64,000 nt of DNA from Terribacillus sp. FSL K6-0262 (GTDB lineage Bacteria; Bacillota; Bacilli; Bacillales; Amphibacillaceae): positions 3,282,031 to 3,346,030 of the forward strand of contig NZ_CP150277.1 of the NCBI RefSeq assembly GCF_037977385.1. The letters are read 5' to 3'. Position numbers and translations under genes: made by a program. Under the pieces are notes generated by a model. That model worked only from the letters and a program-made list of their open reading frames with translations. It made no database searches and was not told the origin of the DNA. This document shows positions 54,079-62,979 of this stretch, piece by piece (the stretch's first letter is position 1; the number at the start of each line of letters is the position of its first letter).

Positions 54079-54783
54079 TTATCCGATAAAGTAGCCGACT
54101 GTCAGGCCGCCGACGATGGCAAATCCCAAAGCCCACTCTTTCAGCCAATTTTTCTGCAGTTTATTGGCTGCCAGCAAGGTGACGATCGTTAGGAGGACAC
54201 TGGTCATGATGACAAGAGAGTGACCGCTGCTCTTCACTGCTTCATTAGCTGCAAAATAGCCGAAGGCACCAAGCATGGCCGCTGTTGAAATGATTACCAT
54301 CTTCTTCGTGCCATTTTTCCTTGAGGTGATTTTCTTTTGGAAGGTGCCCAATGACTTCGTAAAGAAAAATGTGACGATCAGCCAGCCTGTACCGCCGATA
54401 CACAATGTCCAGGCAATTGTCGTGAAAGCCTCTGGCCCGAAGCTGGCTGATCCTAGCTCCGTGCCATAAGCACTGGAGGCCATTTGGGCACCGAGTGATT
54501 CTGTTGCCGATGAGCCAATGATGGCACTGCGCATCATCGTAAGCGGATTGCCGATCAATGTCATCAGCGAGACAGCAATGATGATATTACCCAATGACGG
54601 GCCGATAGCTGCAATAGCACCTGTTTTCATTGCGCTCCGTGCTTCCTGCTCCGTCATGCCAACTGCAGCCCTGGCTCGAAAGGCAGATCGTACGAAGACA
54701 ATACCTTGAAACACGACAATACTGACGACAAGCAGACAGAACAGCCATAAGATTCCGCCGTTCATGATTTCGGAAATCGGCAA
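54079..54783 (-). CDS. DUF5058 family membrane protein
   Basis: A 234-residue membrane protein of the DUF5058 family with about six helices; MNGGILWLFCLLVVSIVVFQ near the N-terminus, MKTGAIAAIGPSLGNII near residue 52 and ATESLGAQMASSAYG near 92. TTG 54783 lies 7 bases after GGGGG; the longer reading from 54843 has no ribosome site. It is the first gene of a DUF5058-permease-M20 operon. Import of an N-acyl or aryl amino-acid substrate for the hydrolase is inferred. Confidence 0.8.
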   Translation of the reverse strand: MPISEIMNGGILWLFCLLVVSIVVFQGIVFVRSAFRARAAVGMTEQEARSAMKTGAIAAIGPSLGNIIIAVSLMTLIGNPLTMMRSAIIGSSATESLGAQMASSAYGTELGSASFGPEAFTTIAWTLCIGGTGWLIVTFFFTKSLGTFQKKITSRKNGTKKMVIISTAAMLGAFGYFAANEAVKSSGHSLVIMTSVLLTIVTLLAANKLQKNWLKEWALGFAIVGGLTVGYFIG

Positions 54784-54938
54784 TGGATAACCCCCTTTTA
54801 ATATTCTGATTATTATGTTAATTACGATTCCGAAGTATGTCAAAACCTTTATGAAAAACAGGATAAATTGAGTAAGGGTATAGGGAAATCAATGCGGAAT
54901 CTTACCTATTGCTTGTCAGATTCTTTATCATGCATGCA

Positions 54939-54987
54939 TTGATCAAGTAACGGGCTTACCTATAATTTAGAATGGAATGGATTCCAT
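54939..54987 (+). promoter_or_regulatory. Promoter and perfect inverted repeat before the SpoVB-like gene
   Basis: TTGATC, 16 bases, TATAAT (54961-54966), followed by ATGGAAT-GG-ATTCCAT (54972-54987). The repeat straddles the predicted start of transcription, so it may bind a repressor. The remainder of the 370-base gap has no gene. Confidence 0.5.
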
Positions 54988-55154
54988 GTCTATCGCTCTT
55001 TTTTAGCTTTCCTTTCGATAATTAAGTTAGCCTAGTTCCAAAAAACATAAAGAAGATTATGATGCCGTGCTTTGTCTGTCTGTTTTAAGTACATAAACAT
55101 AAACCCTCTTTTCTCCACATACATCTAAAACATGGACAAGTTGAGGTGACAAAA

Positions 55155-56681
55155 GTGGGAAAACAATCATTATTGAAAGGTACGATCATTCTGGCTGTGG
55201 CTGCCTGCTACAGCAAACTGATTGGATTCATAAACGGGATCGTTTTGTCACGGCTGTTAGGACCCGAAGGAATCGGGCTTGCCATGATGGCAATGCCGGT
55301 AACTGGTCTCTTGATTGCAGTAACCGGTTTTGGGCTGGAGGTTGCTGTCGCCAATCTGGTGGCAGAGAATAATGCGACGAATAATCGGACAAGACTGCGG
55401 CACGTCCTTTCTGTTTCCTTTTTGATTACAGGAACATTGAGCATCTTTACATCCTTGCTGTTGCTTGGAGTGGTTCACTTTGCTCCTGGAATTTTGTTTG
55501 CCGATGAGCGGGCAATCTACACATTTACGGCAATCATACCGATCATCCCGATTGTTGCGATATCCTCCATTTTGAAAGGTTACTTCCATGGGAAACAGTA
55601 TATGTCTCCTGGAGCCTTCGCTTCGATCCTGGAACAGAGCGTGCAGCTGGTTGTGACGTACATGCTCGTCCAATATCTGCTTCCATATGGGCTTGGCGTG
55701 GCAGCGGCCGGTGCAGTGATCAGCATGATCATCGGGGAAGCGATATCTTTGGGAGTATTGATGATCGCCTTCAACAAGCAGAAGGAATTCAAATGGCGTT
55801 TCCTGCATATCATCGGGGATCTCCTCCGGGATGGCAGACAGCATACCCGCGACCTCATCAGGGTTGCATTGCCGAATACCGGCAGCCATTTAGTCAATAG
55901 CTTTGCAGGCGTGCTGCTGCCGATCATCATCACCCACAGCTTTCTCACAGCCGGGCTGACTGCCGAGACTGCCACCGAAACATATGGTCTTTTAATGGGC
56001 TATGTCATGCCGCTCGTATTCGTCCCGACATTCATCACACACTCTTTATCGACAAACTTGCTCCCTTCCATCAGTGATTTGTATGCGCGCCGTCAATTCC
56101 AGGAAATGTACAGCAATATAAACCAGGTGATAAACGTCACGATGATGATCTGCATCCCTTGGGCACTGTTTCTTTATTTCTTCGCAACCGATTTGACGGG
56201 CTTGTTCTATCATTCAGAAGAAGCGGGCCTGCTCATCCAGAAGATGATCTTTTGCTTTATGCTCAGCTACTTGCAGATTCCGCTCCAGGCGGTGCTGATC
56301 GGAATCGGAAAAAGCAGTGTCGTCCTTTATAACAATCTGATTGCCGCACTTGCCAGTCTGCTGATGATTTACTTTGTCGCATCGCAGCCGAGCATGGGTG
56401 TGAATGGCGTCATACTCGGAATGAACCTGGGAGAGGTACTGGGCACAGTGCTCCATTTCGCCAGCCTTTATCAGGCTGTTCGTTTCCCTTTCAGCTTTGC
56501 CCGCTTCTATAAACTGCTTTTGGCCATCACCTGCATGGCATCCTGCGCGATCTTCTTGTATATGACGCTTGATTCTTATATTTCAAATGGCTATGTGCTG
56601 CTAAGCAGCGTATTGGTCATATCTGCCGTCTTTTATTTGCTCCTTCTCCACCGCTTTCGCCTGTTCAAACAAGAACAGTAG
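55155..56681 (+). CDS. SpoVB-like polysaccharide/lipid flippase
   Basis: A 508-residue MOP-superfamily flippase with 14 predicted helices, similar to stage V sporulation protein B, which moves lipid-linked precursors. Marks are GTIILAVAACYSKLIGFINGIVLSR, cited as ACYSKLIGFINGIVLSRLLG, then GPEGIGLAMM and a late MGVNGVILGMNLGEV. GTG 55155 lies 5 bases after GAGGTGA; GTG 55146 is inside it. Substrate (lipid II, polysaccharide or other) is unknown. Confidence 0.88.
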   Translation: MGKQSLLKGTIILAVAACYSKLIGFINGIVLSRLLGPEGIGLAMMAMPVTGLLIAVTGFGLEVAVANLVAENNATNNRTRLRHVLSVSFLITGTLSIFTSLLLLGVVHFAPGILFADERAIYTFTAIIPIIPIVAISSILKGYFHGKQYMSPGAFASILEQSVQLVVTYMLVQYLLPYGLGVAAAGAVISMIIGEAISLGVLMIAFNKQKEFKWRFLHIIGDLLRDGRQHTRDLIRVALPNTGSHLVNSFAGVLLPIIITHSFLTAGLTAETATETYGLLMGYVMPLVFVPTFITHSLSTNLLPSISDLYARRQFQEMYSNINQVINVTMMICIPWALFLYFFATDLTGLFYHSEEAGLLIQKMIFCFMLSYLQIPLQAVLIGIGKSSVVLYNNLIAALASLLMIYFVASQPSMGVNGVILGMNLGEVLGTVLHFASLYQAVRFPFSFARFYKLLLAITCMASCAIFLYMTLDSYISNGYVLLSSVLVISAVFYLLLLHRFRLFKQEQ

Positions 56682-56692
56682 CAGAATCATGC

Positions 56693-56722
56693 TTGAAGCC
56701 GATAATTCCGCTAGGTTATACT
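56693..56722 (+). promoter_or_regulatory. SigA promoter of nrnB
   Basis: TTGAAG, 18-base spacer, TATACT, 25 bases before the start. Confidence 0.55.
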
Positions 56723-56746
56723 AATACTAGTAATTGAGGTGAAGAG

Positions 56747-57967
56747 ATGTATAAATTATTGACACATAATGACCTGGACGGTGTCGGCTGCGGTATTTTG
56801 GCGACACTTGCTTTTGGGGAGGATGTTGACATCCGTTATAATTCCATCAGCAGTCTGAATGAAGAAGTGAAGAAATTCCTTGCCGATGAAACCCAGCATG
56901 AGAAAGAACTATGGGTGACGGATTTGGCGGTGAATGAAGAAAATGAAGCCGCGATCAGCGAATTCATCCTATCTGGCGGCAAGGCCCGCCTTATCGATCA
57001 TCATAAGACAAGTGAACATCTGAATGCTCATGATTGGGCGTGGATCGCGACTAAGCAAGAAGATGGAACGCAGACTTCAGCAACAAGTATGCTGTATGAC
57101 GTCCTGGTGGATGAAGGACATCTGGAGAAAACAAAAGCGGTAAGCGAATTTGTCGAGCTTGTCCGCCAATATGATACATGGGAATGGGAAAAACGGCAGA
57201 ATGAAGCTGCCAAGCAGCTGAATGCCCTTCTCTTCCTGCAAAGCATCGAGGAATTTGCAGGTGAAATGATAGAACGCCTGCAGCACAGTGCATCTTTCGT
57301 TTTCAGCGATTTGGAAGAAAAACTGCTGCAAGTCCAGGATGCCCAGACAGCACGTTATATTCGCAAGAAAAGGAAGCAAGTCGTGCCTGTCAAAATAGAT
57401 ACATATCTAGCGGGAGTCGTTCATGCAGAGTCCTACCTCTCTGAATTGGGAAATGATTTGGGTAAGACTTTCCCGCATCTTGATTTGATCGTCATGGTGA
57501 TGATGGGTACCAAACGCTTGAGTCTCCGTACGATTCACGATGATATCGATGTATCAGCCATTGCGGCGAAATACGGTGGCGGCGGTCATCAAAAAGCTTC
57601 CGGAGCAACATTGACGGAAGATGCTTTTGAGCTGTTCGTAAAGAATGCTTTCGATTTGCAGACATTGCGGCCGGATGCTGCCGATAACCGTTTCAATGTG
57701 CCGGAAAACGATCTGGGAACGTTATATGCAAATGAGCTAAATGACAAATTCCTCATCGTCCAGCAAAATCGGAAATATTATATCATGAAAAATCAGCAGC
57801 CGGCTGAAATCGGCTTTGCATCTTTCGAGGAAGCGGAACGACATCTAAAACGGGAAGAGCACGCTTTCCTCGTCACAGATCATCGCTTTGTAAAATATTT
57901 GAGCGAACGTGTGAAGAAACAGGACCTTACCGTAGATCAGCCTGTCCAAAAGAATCAGGAGAACTAA
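56747..57967 (+). CDS. nrnB: DHH phosphoesterase, oligoribonuclease NrnB-like
   Basis: A 406-residue DHH/DHHA1 protein like B. subtilis YngD (NrnB), which degrades short RNAs and nanoRNA. The N-terminal THNDLDGVGCGILA holds metal ligands, DHHKT near residue 85 is the DHH motif, and KYGGGGHQKASGA near 280 is the DHHA1 substrate loop. A C-terminal region of 100 residues has no catalytic motif. AGGTGAAGAG precedes the ATG. A terminator follows. Confidence 0.9.
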   Translation: MYKLLTHNDLDGVGCGILATLAFGEDVDIRYNSISSLNEEVKKFLADETQHEKELWVTDLAVNEENEAAISEFILSGGKARLIDHHKTSEHLNAHDWAWIATKQEDGTQTSATSMLYDVLVDEGHLEKTKAVSEFVELVRQYDTWEWEKRQNEAAKQLNALLFLQSIEEFAGEMIERLQHSASFVFSDLEEKLLQVQDAQTARYIRKKRKQVVPVKIDTYLAGVVHAESYLSELGNDLGKTFPHLDLIVMVMMGTKRLSLRTIHDDIDVSAIAAKYGGGGHQKASGATLTEDAFELFVKNAFDLQTLRPDAADNRFNVPENDLGTLYANELNDKFLIVQQNRKYYIMKNQQPAEIGFASFEEAERHLKREEHAFLVTDHRFVKYLSERVKKQDLTVDQPVQKNQEN

Positions 57968-57968
57968 C

Positions 57969-58006
57969 AAAGAGCGGGAGACACTCAGTTGTTTCCCGCT
58001 CTTTTC
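57969..58006. terminator. Terminator shared by nrnB and the 48-residue gene
   Basis: GAGCGGGA pairs with TCCCGCTC, followed by TTTT on the plus strand. Confidence 0.75.
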
Positions 58007-58010
58007 CTTA

Positions 58011-58157
58011 TTATTTTTCCGCTGCGGCGATTGCCTGCTCGATCAGCAGAATATCCTCATGAATCAAATTCCGTATTTGCGGCTCCGGGCATCGTCTGTA
58101 TTCATCCTCCAGCCGTTTCAGCTCTGCATAAAAGATATCAATGTCCGTAAAATGCAT
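58011..58157 (-). CDS. Hypothetical 48-residue protein
   Basis: Small charged helical protein: MHFTDIDIFYAELKRLEDEY then HEDILLIEQAIAAAEK, with one short Cys-Pro turn. A strong GGAGG lies 8 bases before the ATG, and the stop lies just before a terminator, so it looks like a real gene. It converges on nrnB. I do not recognise a family. Confidence 0.62.
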   Translation of the reverse strand: MHFTDIDIFYAELKRLEDEYRRCPEPQIRNLIHEDILLIEQAIAAAEK

Positions 58158-58238
58158 ATTTTCTGCCTCCAAGTGGCTTTTTATTTATATATGCCAACCC
58201 CCTTGAAAAATATACCTCCTATTTAATATTATTTATAG

Positions 58239-58267
58239 TTGTTGCCGCATGATTTATGTGGTAGAAT
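58239..58267 (+). promoter_or_regulatory. SigA promoter of brnQ
   Basis: TTGTTG, 17-base spacer, TAGAAT, giving a leader of about 85 bases. Confidence 0.55.
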
Positions 58268-58318
58268 CTCTCTAACACAGTCAAAATATTTTCAATATTT
58301 AATCTATTGAATTATCTG

Positions 58319-58333
58319 ACTATTTAGAAAATG
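58319..58333 (+). promoter_or_regulatory. CodY-like box before brnQ
   Basis: ACTATTTAGAAAATG matches 11 of 15 positions of the CodY motif AATTTTCWGAAAATT. A site here would let branched-chain amino acids repress their own uptake gene. Weak by itself. Confidence 0.4.
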
Positions 58334-58356
58334 TTTTTTCGCTTGGAGGCACTTAT

Positions 58357-59706
58357 ATGAAAAAATCAATTCCCTTTTCTTATGTGATCGTCACTGGTTT
58401 CATGCTGTTCGCCCTTTTCTTCGGGGCAGGCAATCTGATTTTCCCTGCCCTTCTTGGCCAGCAGTCCGGGACTAATGTATTGACTGCCAACATCGGCTTT
58501 GTCATCACCGGTGTGGGGCTGCCGCTTCTTGCTATTTTAGCCTTCGCCATATCAGGCAAAAATGATTTGCAGGACTTGGCCAGCCGGGCTCATCCGATCT
58601 TCGGGCTTGCTTTCACCGTCATCTTGTATCTGTCCATCGGACCGTTATTTGCGATGCCGCGTACAGGCACAGTATCATTTGAAATCGGCATCCAGCCATT
58701 TCTGCCTGCTGATGCCGGACCATGGCCGCTGCTCATTTATTCCATCCTGTTCTTCGGGATTACCTGCTTCTTCTCTTTGAAACCGGCTAAAATCGTCGAT
58801 GTGGTCGGTAAATATCTGACACCAGCCTTGCTGCTGTCCATTGCCGTGCTGATCATCACGGTCCTTGTCAATCCGATCGGCAGTCCGCAGGATCCAACGG
58901 AAGCTTACAGCAGCAACGCTTTCTTCAAAGGTTTCCAGGAAGGCTATCTGACAATGGATACACTTGCGGCGTTCGTATTCGGTATCATTGTCATCAACTC
59001 TGTGAAAAATATCGGCATCACGGACCGCAAAAGCATTCTAGGGTTCACATGGAAAGCAGCCTTGATCGCCGCGGCCCTGCTTGCTTTGATCTACACTTCC
59101 TTATCCTATCTTGGCGCAACAAGTGTAGCCGGCATTGGCTTGCTGGATAATGGCGGTGCCGTCCTGGCCGGGGTTTCCGAATCCTATTACGGAAGTTTCG
59201 GCAACGTCTTGCTTGGTTTGATTGTACTGGGTGCCTGCCTGACGACAAGCATCGGTTTGGTGACAGCATGCAGCAGCTATTTCAGCCGTCTGCTTCCTAA
59301 AGTCTCTTACAATGTTATCGCCATCGCACTATCTGCTTTCAGTGCTGTCGTCGCAAATGCCGGTTTGGCTAATATCATCACATTCAGCGTCCCGGTATTG
59401 ACAATCATCTATCCGCTGGCCATCGTCTTGATTTTACTGACTTTCTTGCATAATGCTTTCGCTGGAAGCAGAGCTGTCTACTTGATCAGCCTTCTTTTCA
59501 CTTTTGCAGTCAGCCTGATGGAAGGCTTGAATGCAGCCGGAATACCGATCCAGGGAGTGCAGGATTTCCTGACAGATAATCTGCCGCTATACAGCCTGGG
59601 ACTAGGCTGGCTATTGCCGGCAATCATTGGAGCTGTGATCGGATTCATCGTTCATTTAGCAACTGGGTCCAATCGTAACGAATTAAAAAATGCAGGTGTA
59701 CGGTAA
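58357..59706 (+). CDS. brnQ: Branched-chain amino acid transporter BrnQ
   Basis: A 449-residue LIVCS-family cation symporter for leucine, isoleucine and valine with 12 predicted helices. The N-terminal FALFFGAGNLIFPALLGQQSG, cited as FGAGNLIFPALLGQQSG, AMPRTGTVSFEIGI near residue 103 and the central VINSVKNIGI near 212 are family marks. GGAGG lies 8 bases before the ATG. Monocistronic with a terminator; possible CodY control. Confidence 0.94.
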   Translation: MKKSIPFSYVIVTGFMLFALFFGAGNLIFPALLGQQSGTNVLTANIGFVITGVGLPLLAILAFAISGKNDLQDLASRAHPIFGLAFTVILYLSIGPLFAMPRTGTVSFEIGIQPFLPADAGPWPLLIYSILFFGITCFFSLKPAKIVDVVGKYLTPALLLSIAVLIITVLVNPIGSPQDPTEAYSSNAFFKGFQEGYLTMDTLAAFVFGIIVINSVKNIGITDRKSILGFTWKAALIAAALLALIYTSLSYLGATSVAGIGLLDNGGAVLAGVSESYYGSFGNVLLGLIVLGACLTTSIGLVTACSSYFSRLLPKVSYNVIAIALSAFSAVVANAGLANIITFSVPVLTIIYPLAIVLILLTFLHNAFAGSRAVYLISLLFTFAVSLMEGLNAAGIPIQGVQDFLTDNLPLYSLGLGWLLPAIIGAVIGFIVHLATGSNRNELKNAGVR

Positions 59707-59730
59707 GCATTCATAAAAGACTATAAGAAA

Positions 59731-59766
59731 ACACGCTTGGATTTTTCAAGCGTGCTTTCTTTTTTG
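59731..59766 (+). terminator. Terminator of brnQ
   Basis: CACGCTTG pairs with CAAGCGTG around a 7-base loop, then a T-run. Confidence 0.8.
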
Positions 59767-59869
59767 ATTTTTATGAAACACGTCCCAAAAACAAGCAAAG
59801 GATGCTGATGTAAGACAATCCTTACCATTTATGCTACGCTTGAAAGAGAATCGGAAAGGAGAGAATTGT

Positions 59870-60712
59870 ATGCAAAATCATATCCCTACCTTGAAACTGC
59901 ACGACGGTTCGATTTTCCCTGCTGTCGGCTTCGGTACATATCAATTGAAAGGCAGCCAAGGCGTGCAGGCGATCCGCAGTGCAATCGATGCCGGCTATCG
60001 TCTTTTGGACACTGCGTATAATTATGAAAACGAGGCGACTGTCGGACAAGCGATAAAGCAGCATGGCATCCCCCGTGAGGAAATCCTGGTGACATCCAAG
60101 CTGCCTGGCCGTTACCAAAAATATGATGATGCGATTACAGCAATTCAGGAATCCCTTTATCGTGCTGGCCTGGATTATTATGACTTATATTTGATTCATT
60201 GGCCGAATCCGAATCAAGATCATTACGTCGAAGCCTGGCAGGCTTTGCTTGATGCACGTAAATGGGGTCTTATCCGTTCGGTTGGTGTATGCAACTTCCT
60301 GCCCGAACATTTGGACAGACTCAAGGAAGAAACCGGTGAGCTGCCAGTCATCAACCAGATCGAGCTGCATCCATTTTTCAATCAGGAGGAACAGCGGCGC
60401 TACCATGAGGAAAATGGCATCGTGACGGAATCCTGGAGTCCGCTCGGCAGAAAGACCAATCTGCTGCAGCATCCTTTACTTGCTGAGATCGCCGAAAAGC
60501 ATGGCAGGACCGTTTCCCAAATTGTACTGCGCTGGCATTATCAGCTGGGTAGCATCGCCATCCCAAAATCAGCCACACCAAGCAGACAGCTTGAGAATAT
60601 TGCCATCTTCGATTTCGAGCTTGATCAAGCCGACATGGAAAAAATCAGCGGGCTGACAGCTGCGGACGGAAGGATCGCCGATCAGGACCCGGCGGTATAT
60701 GAAGAATTTTAA
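59870..60712 (+). CDS. Aldo/keto reductase
   Basis: A 280-residue (alpha/beta)8 NADPH-dependent reductase. The catalytic tetrad is visible: Asp and Tyr in LLDTAYNYENE near residue 46-51, Lys in VTSKLPG near 78 and His in YLIHWPNP near 112; IPKSATPSRQLEN near 240 binds NADPH. ATG 59870 follows GGAAAGGAG; a 13-codon longer frame at 59831 has no ribosome site. The substrate is not defined. Confidence 0.93.
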   Translation: MQNHIPTLKLHDGSIFPAVGFGTYQLKGSQGVQAIRSAIDAGYRLLDTAYNYENEATVGQAIKQHGIPREEILVTSKLPGRYQKYDDAITAIQESLYRAGLDYYDLYLIHWPNPNQDHYVEAWQALLDARKWGLIRSVGVCNFLPEHLDRLKEETGELPVINQIELHPFFNQEEQRRYHEENGIVTESWSPLGRKTNLLQHPLLAEIAEKHGRTVSQIVLRWHYQLGSIAIPKSATPSRQLENIAIFDFELDQADMEKISGLTAADGRIADQDPAVYEEF

Positions 60713-60714
60713 TA

Positions 60715-60747
60715 AAAGCGCTGTGCGGATTCCGCGCAGCGCTCTTA
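60715..60747. terminator. Bidirectional terminator, aldo/keto reductase/topB
   Basis: AGCGCTGTGCGG pairs with CCGCGCAGCGCT (one G-U), flanked by A-run and short T-run. Confidence 0.72.
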
Positions 60748-62901
60748 TCATTTCTTCTCGAATTCCATTTTCCAGCTGTAATAGTCGTTGTCCGGATTCT
60801 TTTCATAAGAAAGGTAGGCGGAAAATTTCTTGCCTCTCTTGCTCGTCAGTCCTTTTACATGGGCGGTGCCGCTTTTCAGCAAGGCTTTCACCATCGTCTT
60901 GGTCGGCTTCTTCCGCATTGCTGCCAGGAATTTATCCGCCTTCCAAATGATGAAGCTGCAGGATTTTTTGTAGTTTTTACAGCCGAATCCCTTATACCCT
61001 TCCACGACTTCCCCGCCGCAAGCCGGACACTTGCCAAGTACTTCATGCGTGAGGGTTTGCTTTTCGATTGTCCGTATCGGAGCTGCTTGATCCTGTTTCA
61101 TCGTTTGGACAGCTTCCTTCGTGAAAGAAAAAATCATCTCCAAAAATTCTTCCCGTTCCACTTTGGCATCTTCTATATCTGCCAGTGTCTTCTCCAGTCT
61201 TCCGGTAAAGTTCAAGTCAAATAACGGCTTGACCGGAAAAGTTTCCACAAGCTTTTTACCTGTTTCCGTCACATGCAGCTCTTTGCCTTTGTTGCTGATA
61301 TAGTGAATATCTTTCAGTTTCTTGATCGTTTCCGCCCTTGTTGCCGCCGTCCCGATACTGAAGCCCCGCAGAACCTCACCTATTTCCTCTTCGTCCTGCT
61401 TTCCTTTGCCGCAAGTTTCCATGACGCGTAATAACGTCTTTTCCGTATGCGGCTTCGGTGGCTGCGTCATATGAGAAGTGACAGCTGATTCCCATGTATC
61501 GACCAGCATGCCTTCTTTGACATCCGGCAACAATGTTTCCTTTGCTTGCTGCTTCTCGACTTTTTTCCAGCCATCGGCGAGCTGAATCCGTCCCTTGGAG
61601 ATAAAACTGCCGGATAGGGATACATCCGAAATCACGGTTTCCAGGATGGTTTCCTCATATACCGCGACCGGCATGAATTGCATGATGAAACGATTTTTGA
61701 TCGCATTATAAACAAGCTCCTGATCCGGGGTAAGCCTTTTTGGCAGCACGTACGTCGGTATGATGGCGCTATGGCTGGAAACCTTGCTGTTATTGAATAC
61801 GCGCTTTGAGCGGGTAAATTTGATTTCGGCTTCATAAGGCAATCCCGCTGCCACTTTTTTCAATACTCCAGCTGCCTTGCCTACAAGACTTTCCTCCAAT
61901 GCTGTACTGGATGTACGAGGATAAGTGATATATTTCTTTTCATAAAGCGTTTGTGCTACCTTCAGCACCTTATCGGATGTCCATCCGCTGTATCTTGCCG
62001 TCATATGACCTTGCAGACCGGATAGATTGAACAAAGGCGGGCAAAATTCCTTCTTTTCTTCCGTCTGCTTATCCTTGATTTGCCCTTGTTTCCCCTGTAT
62101 TTGCTGAAGGATGCTTTGCAGCGGCTCCCTTTCCTTGAACTTATCCGTTTTCCCTTCCTTATAGACACCTTCATAAAACTGCATATCGGCTGTACGGAAA
62201 GTCGCCATCAGCTTGAAATAAGGCTCGGGTTTGAACTCACTGATTTCCTTATCGCGATCATAGATGATTTTCAAAGTCGGCAGGAGCACCCGTCCGATAT
62301 TTAGTACTTTACCGCGGCCGCTCTGATAACGGAGTGTCGCTACCGAGGTCAGGTTGATCCCGATGACCCAATCGGCCCATTGGCGGCCGATCCCGGCATC
62401 ATATAGGGGCTGAAGCTCAGCGTTTGGGCGCAGCGACTGGAGACCGCGCAGCACTTCCTGCTCCGTCCACTCATTCAACAGCAGCCGGTAGACAGGCTTA
62501 TCCGGTTTCACATAGTTGATGATGCTGTCCCCGATCAGCTGTCCTTCCCGGTCATAGTCACAGGCAGACACAATCCGGCTGACATCCCTTCTTTGCATGA
62601 GCCGTTTTACGATGGCAATCTGCTTTTTCGCCCCTGGGTCAGCAGCATCGCGATTGCGCGGACTCGATTTTACTTTATAGCGGAAGGAATCCGGCACAAA
62701 TGGAAAGTTATCCAGCTTCCATCTTGCCATCCCAGCGTCATAATCTTTCGCATCATATAATTGCAGCAGGTGGCCGAAAGCCCATGTAATGATATACTCA
62801 GACCCTTCATAGAATCCGTCCTGTTTCGTTTTTATTTTCAATGCATCAGCGATATTCTTCGCAACCGAAGGCTTTTCCGCCAAAATGACAGTCATACTCA
62901 T
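60748..62901 (-). CDS. topB: DNA topoisomerase III
   Basis: Type IA topoisomerase that relaxes and decatenates DNA. The 717-residue protein has a TOPRIM domain (VILAEKPSVAKNIADALK at the N-terminus, CDYDREGQLIGD near 115), the active-site YITYPRTSS near residue 325, and a C-terminal zinc-binding region (CPACGG near 640, CKNYKKSC). ATG 62901 is 12 bases from AAAGGAG; a second ATG two codons later lies farther. An IS30 element begins about 50 bases upstream. Confidence 0.96.
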   Translation of the reverse strand: MSMTVILAEKPSVAKNIADALKIKTKQDGFYEGSEYIITWAFGHLLQLYDAKDYDAGMARWKLDNFPFVPDSFRYKVKSSPRNRDAADPGAKKQIAIVKRLMQRRDVSRIVSACDYDREGQLIGDSIINYVKPDKPVYRLLLNEWTEQEVLRGLQSLRPNAELQPLYDAGIGRQWADWVIGINLTSVATLRYQSGRGKVLNIGRVLLPTLKIIYDRDKEISEFKPEPYFKLMATFRTADMQFYEGVYKEGKTDKFKEREPLQSILQQIQGKQGQIKDKQTEEKKEFCPPLFNLSGLQGHMTARYSGWTSDKVLKVAQTLYEKKYITYPRTSSTALEESLVGKAAGVLKKVAAGLPYEAEIKFTRSKRVFNNSKVSSHSAIIPTYVLPKRLTPDQELVYNAIKNRFIMQFMPVAVYEETILETVISDVSLSGSFISKGRIQLADGWKKVEKQQAKETLLPDVKEGMLVDTWESAVTSHMTQPPKPHTEKTLLRVMETCGKGKQDEEEIGEVLRGFSIGTAATRAETIKKLKDIHYISNKGKELHVTETGKKLVETFPVKPLFDLNFTGRLEKTLADIEDAKVEREEFLEMIFSFTKEAVQTMKQDQAAPIRTIEKQTLTHEVLGKCPACGGEVVEGYKGFGCKNYKKSCSFIIWKADKFLAAMRKKPTKTMVKALLKSGTAHVKGLTSKRGKKFSAYLSYEKNPDNDYYSWKMEFEKK

Positions 62902-62953
62902 ATATAGATAAAACTCCTTTGATCTATCAAGCTCATAACCTCTATTTTAACAT

Positions 62954-62979
62954 GATAGTTTGTCAATCTAAATGCGACA
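62954..62979 (+). repeat. Left terminal inverted repeat of the IS30 element
   Basis: 26 bases that match the right repeat at 17 of 26 positions, including the inner TGCGACA. It overlaps the last codons of the transposase. Confidence 0.7.

Noticed and set aside
62938..62966. Complete outward promoter at the IS30 end driving topB
   Set aside because: TTGACA is present in the repeat, but the only good -10 (TAAAAT) is 11 bases away, too close for SigA. It could supply only part of a promoter.
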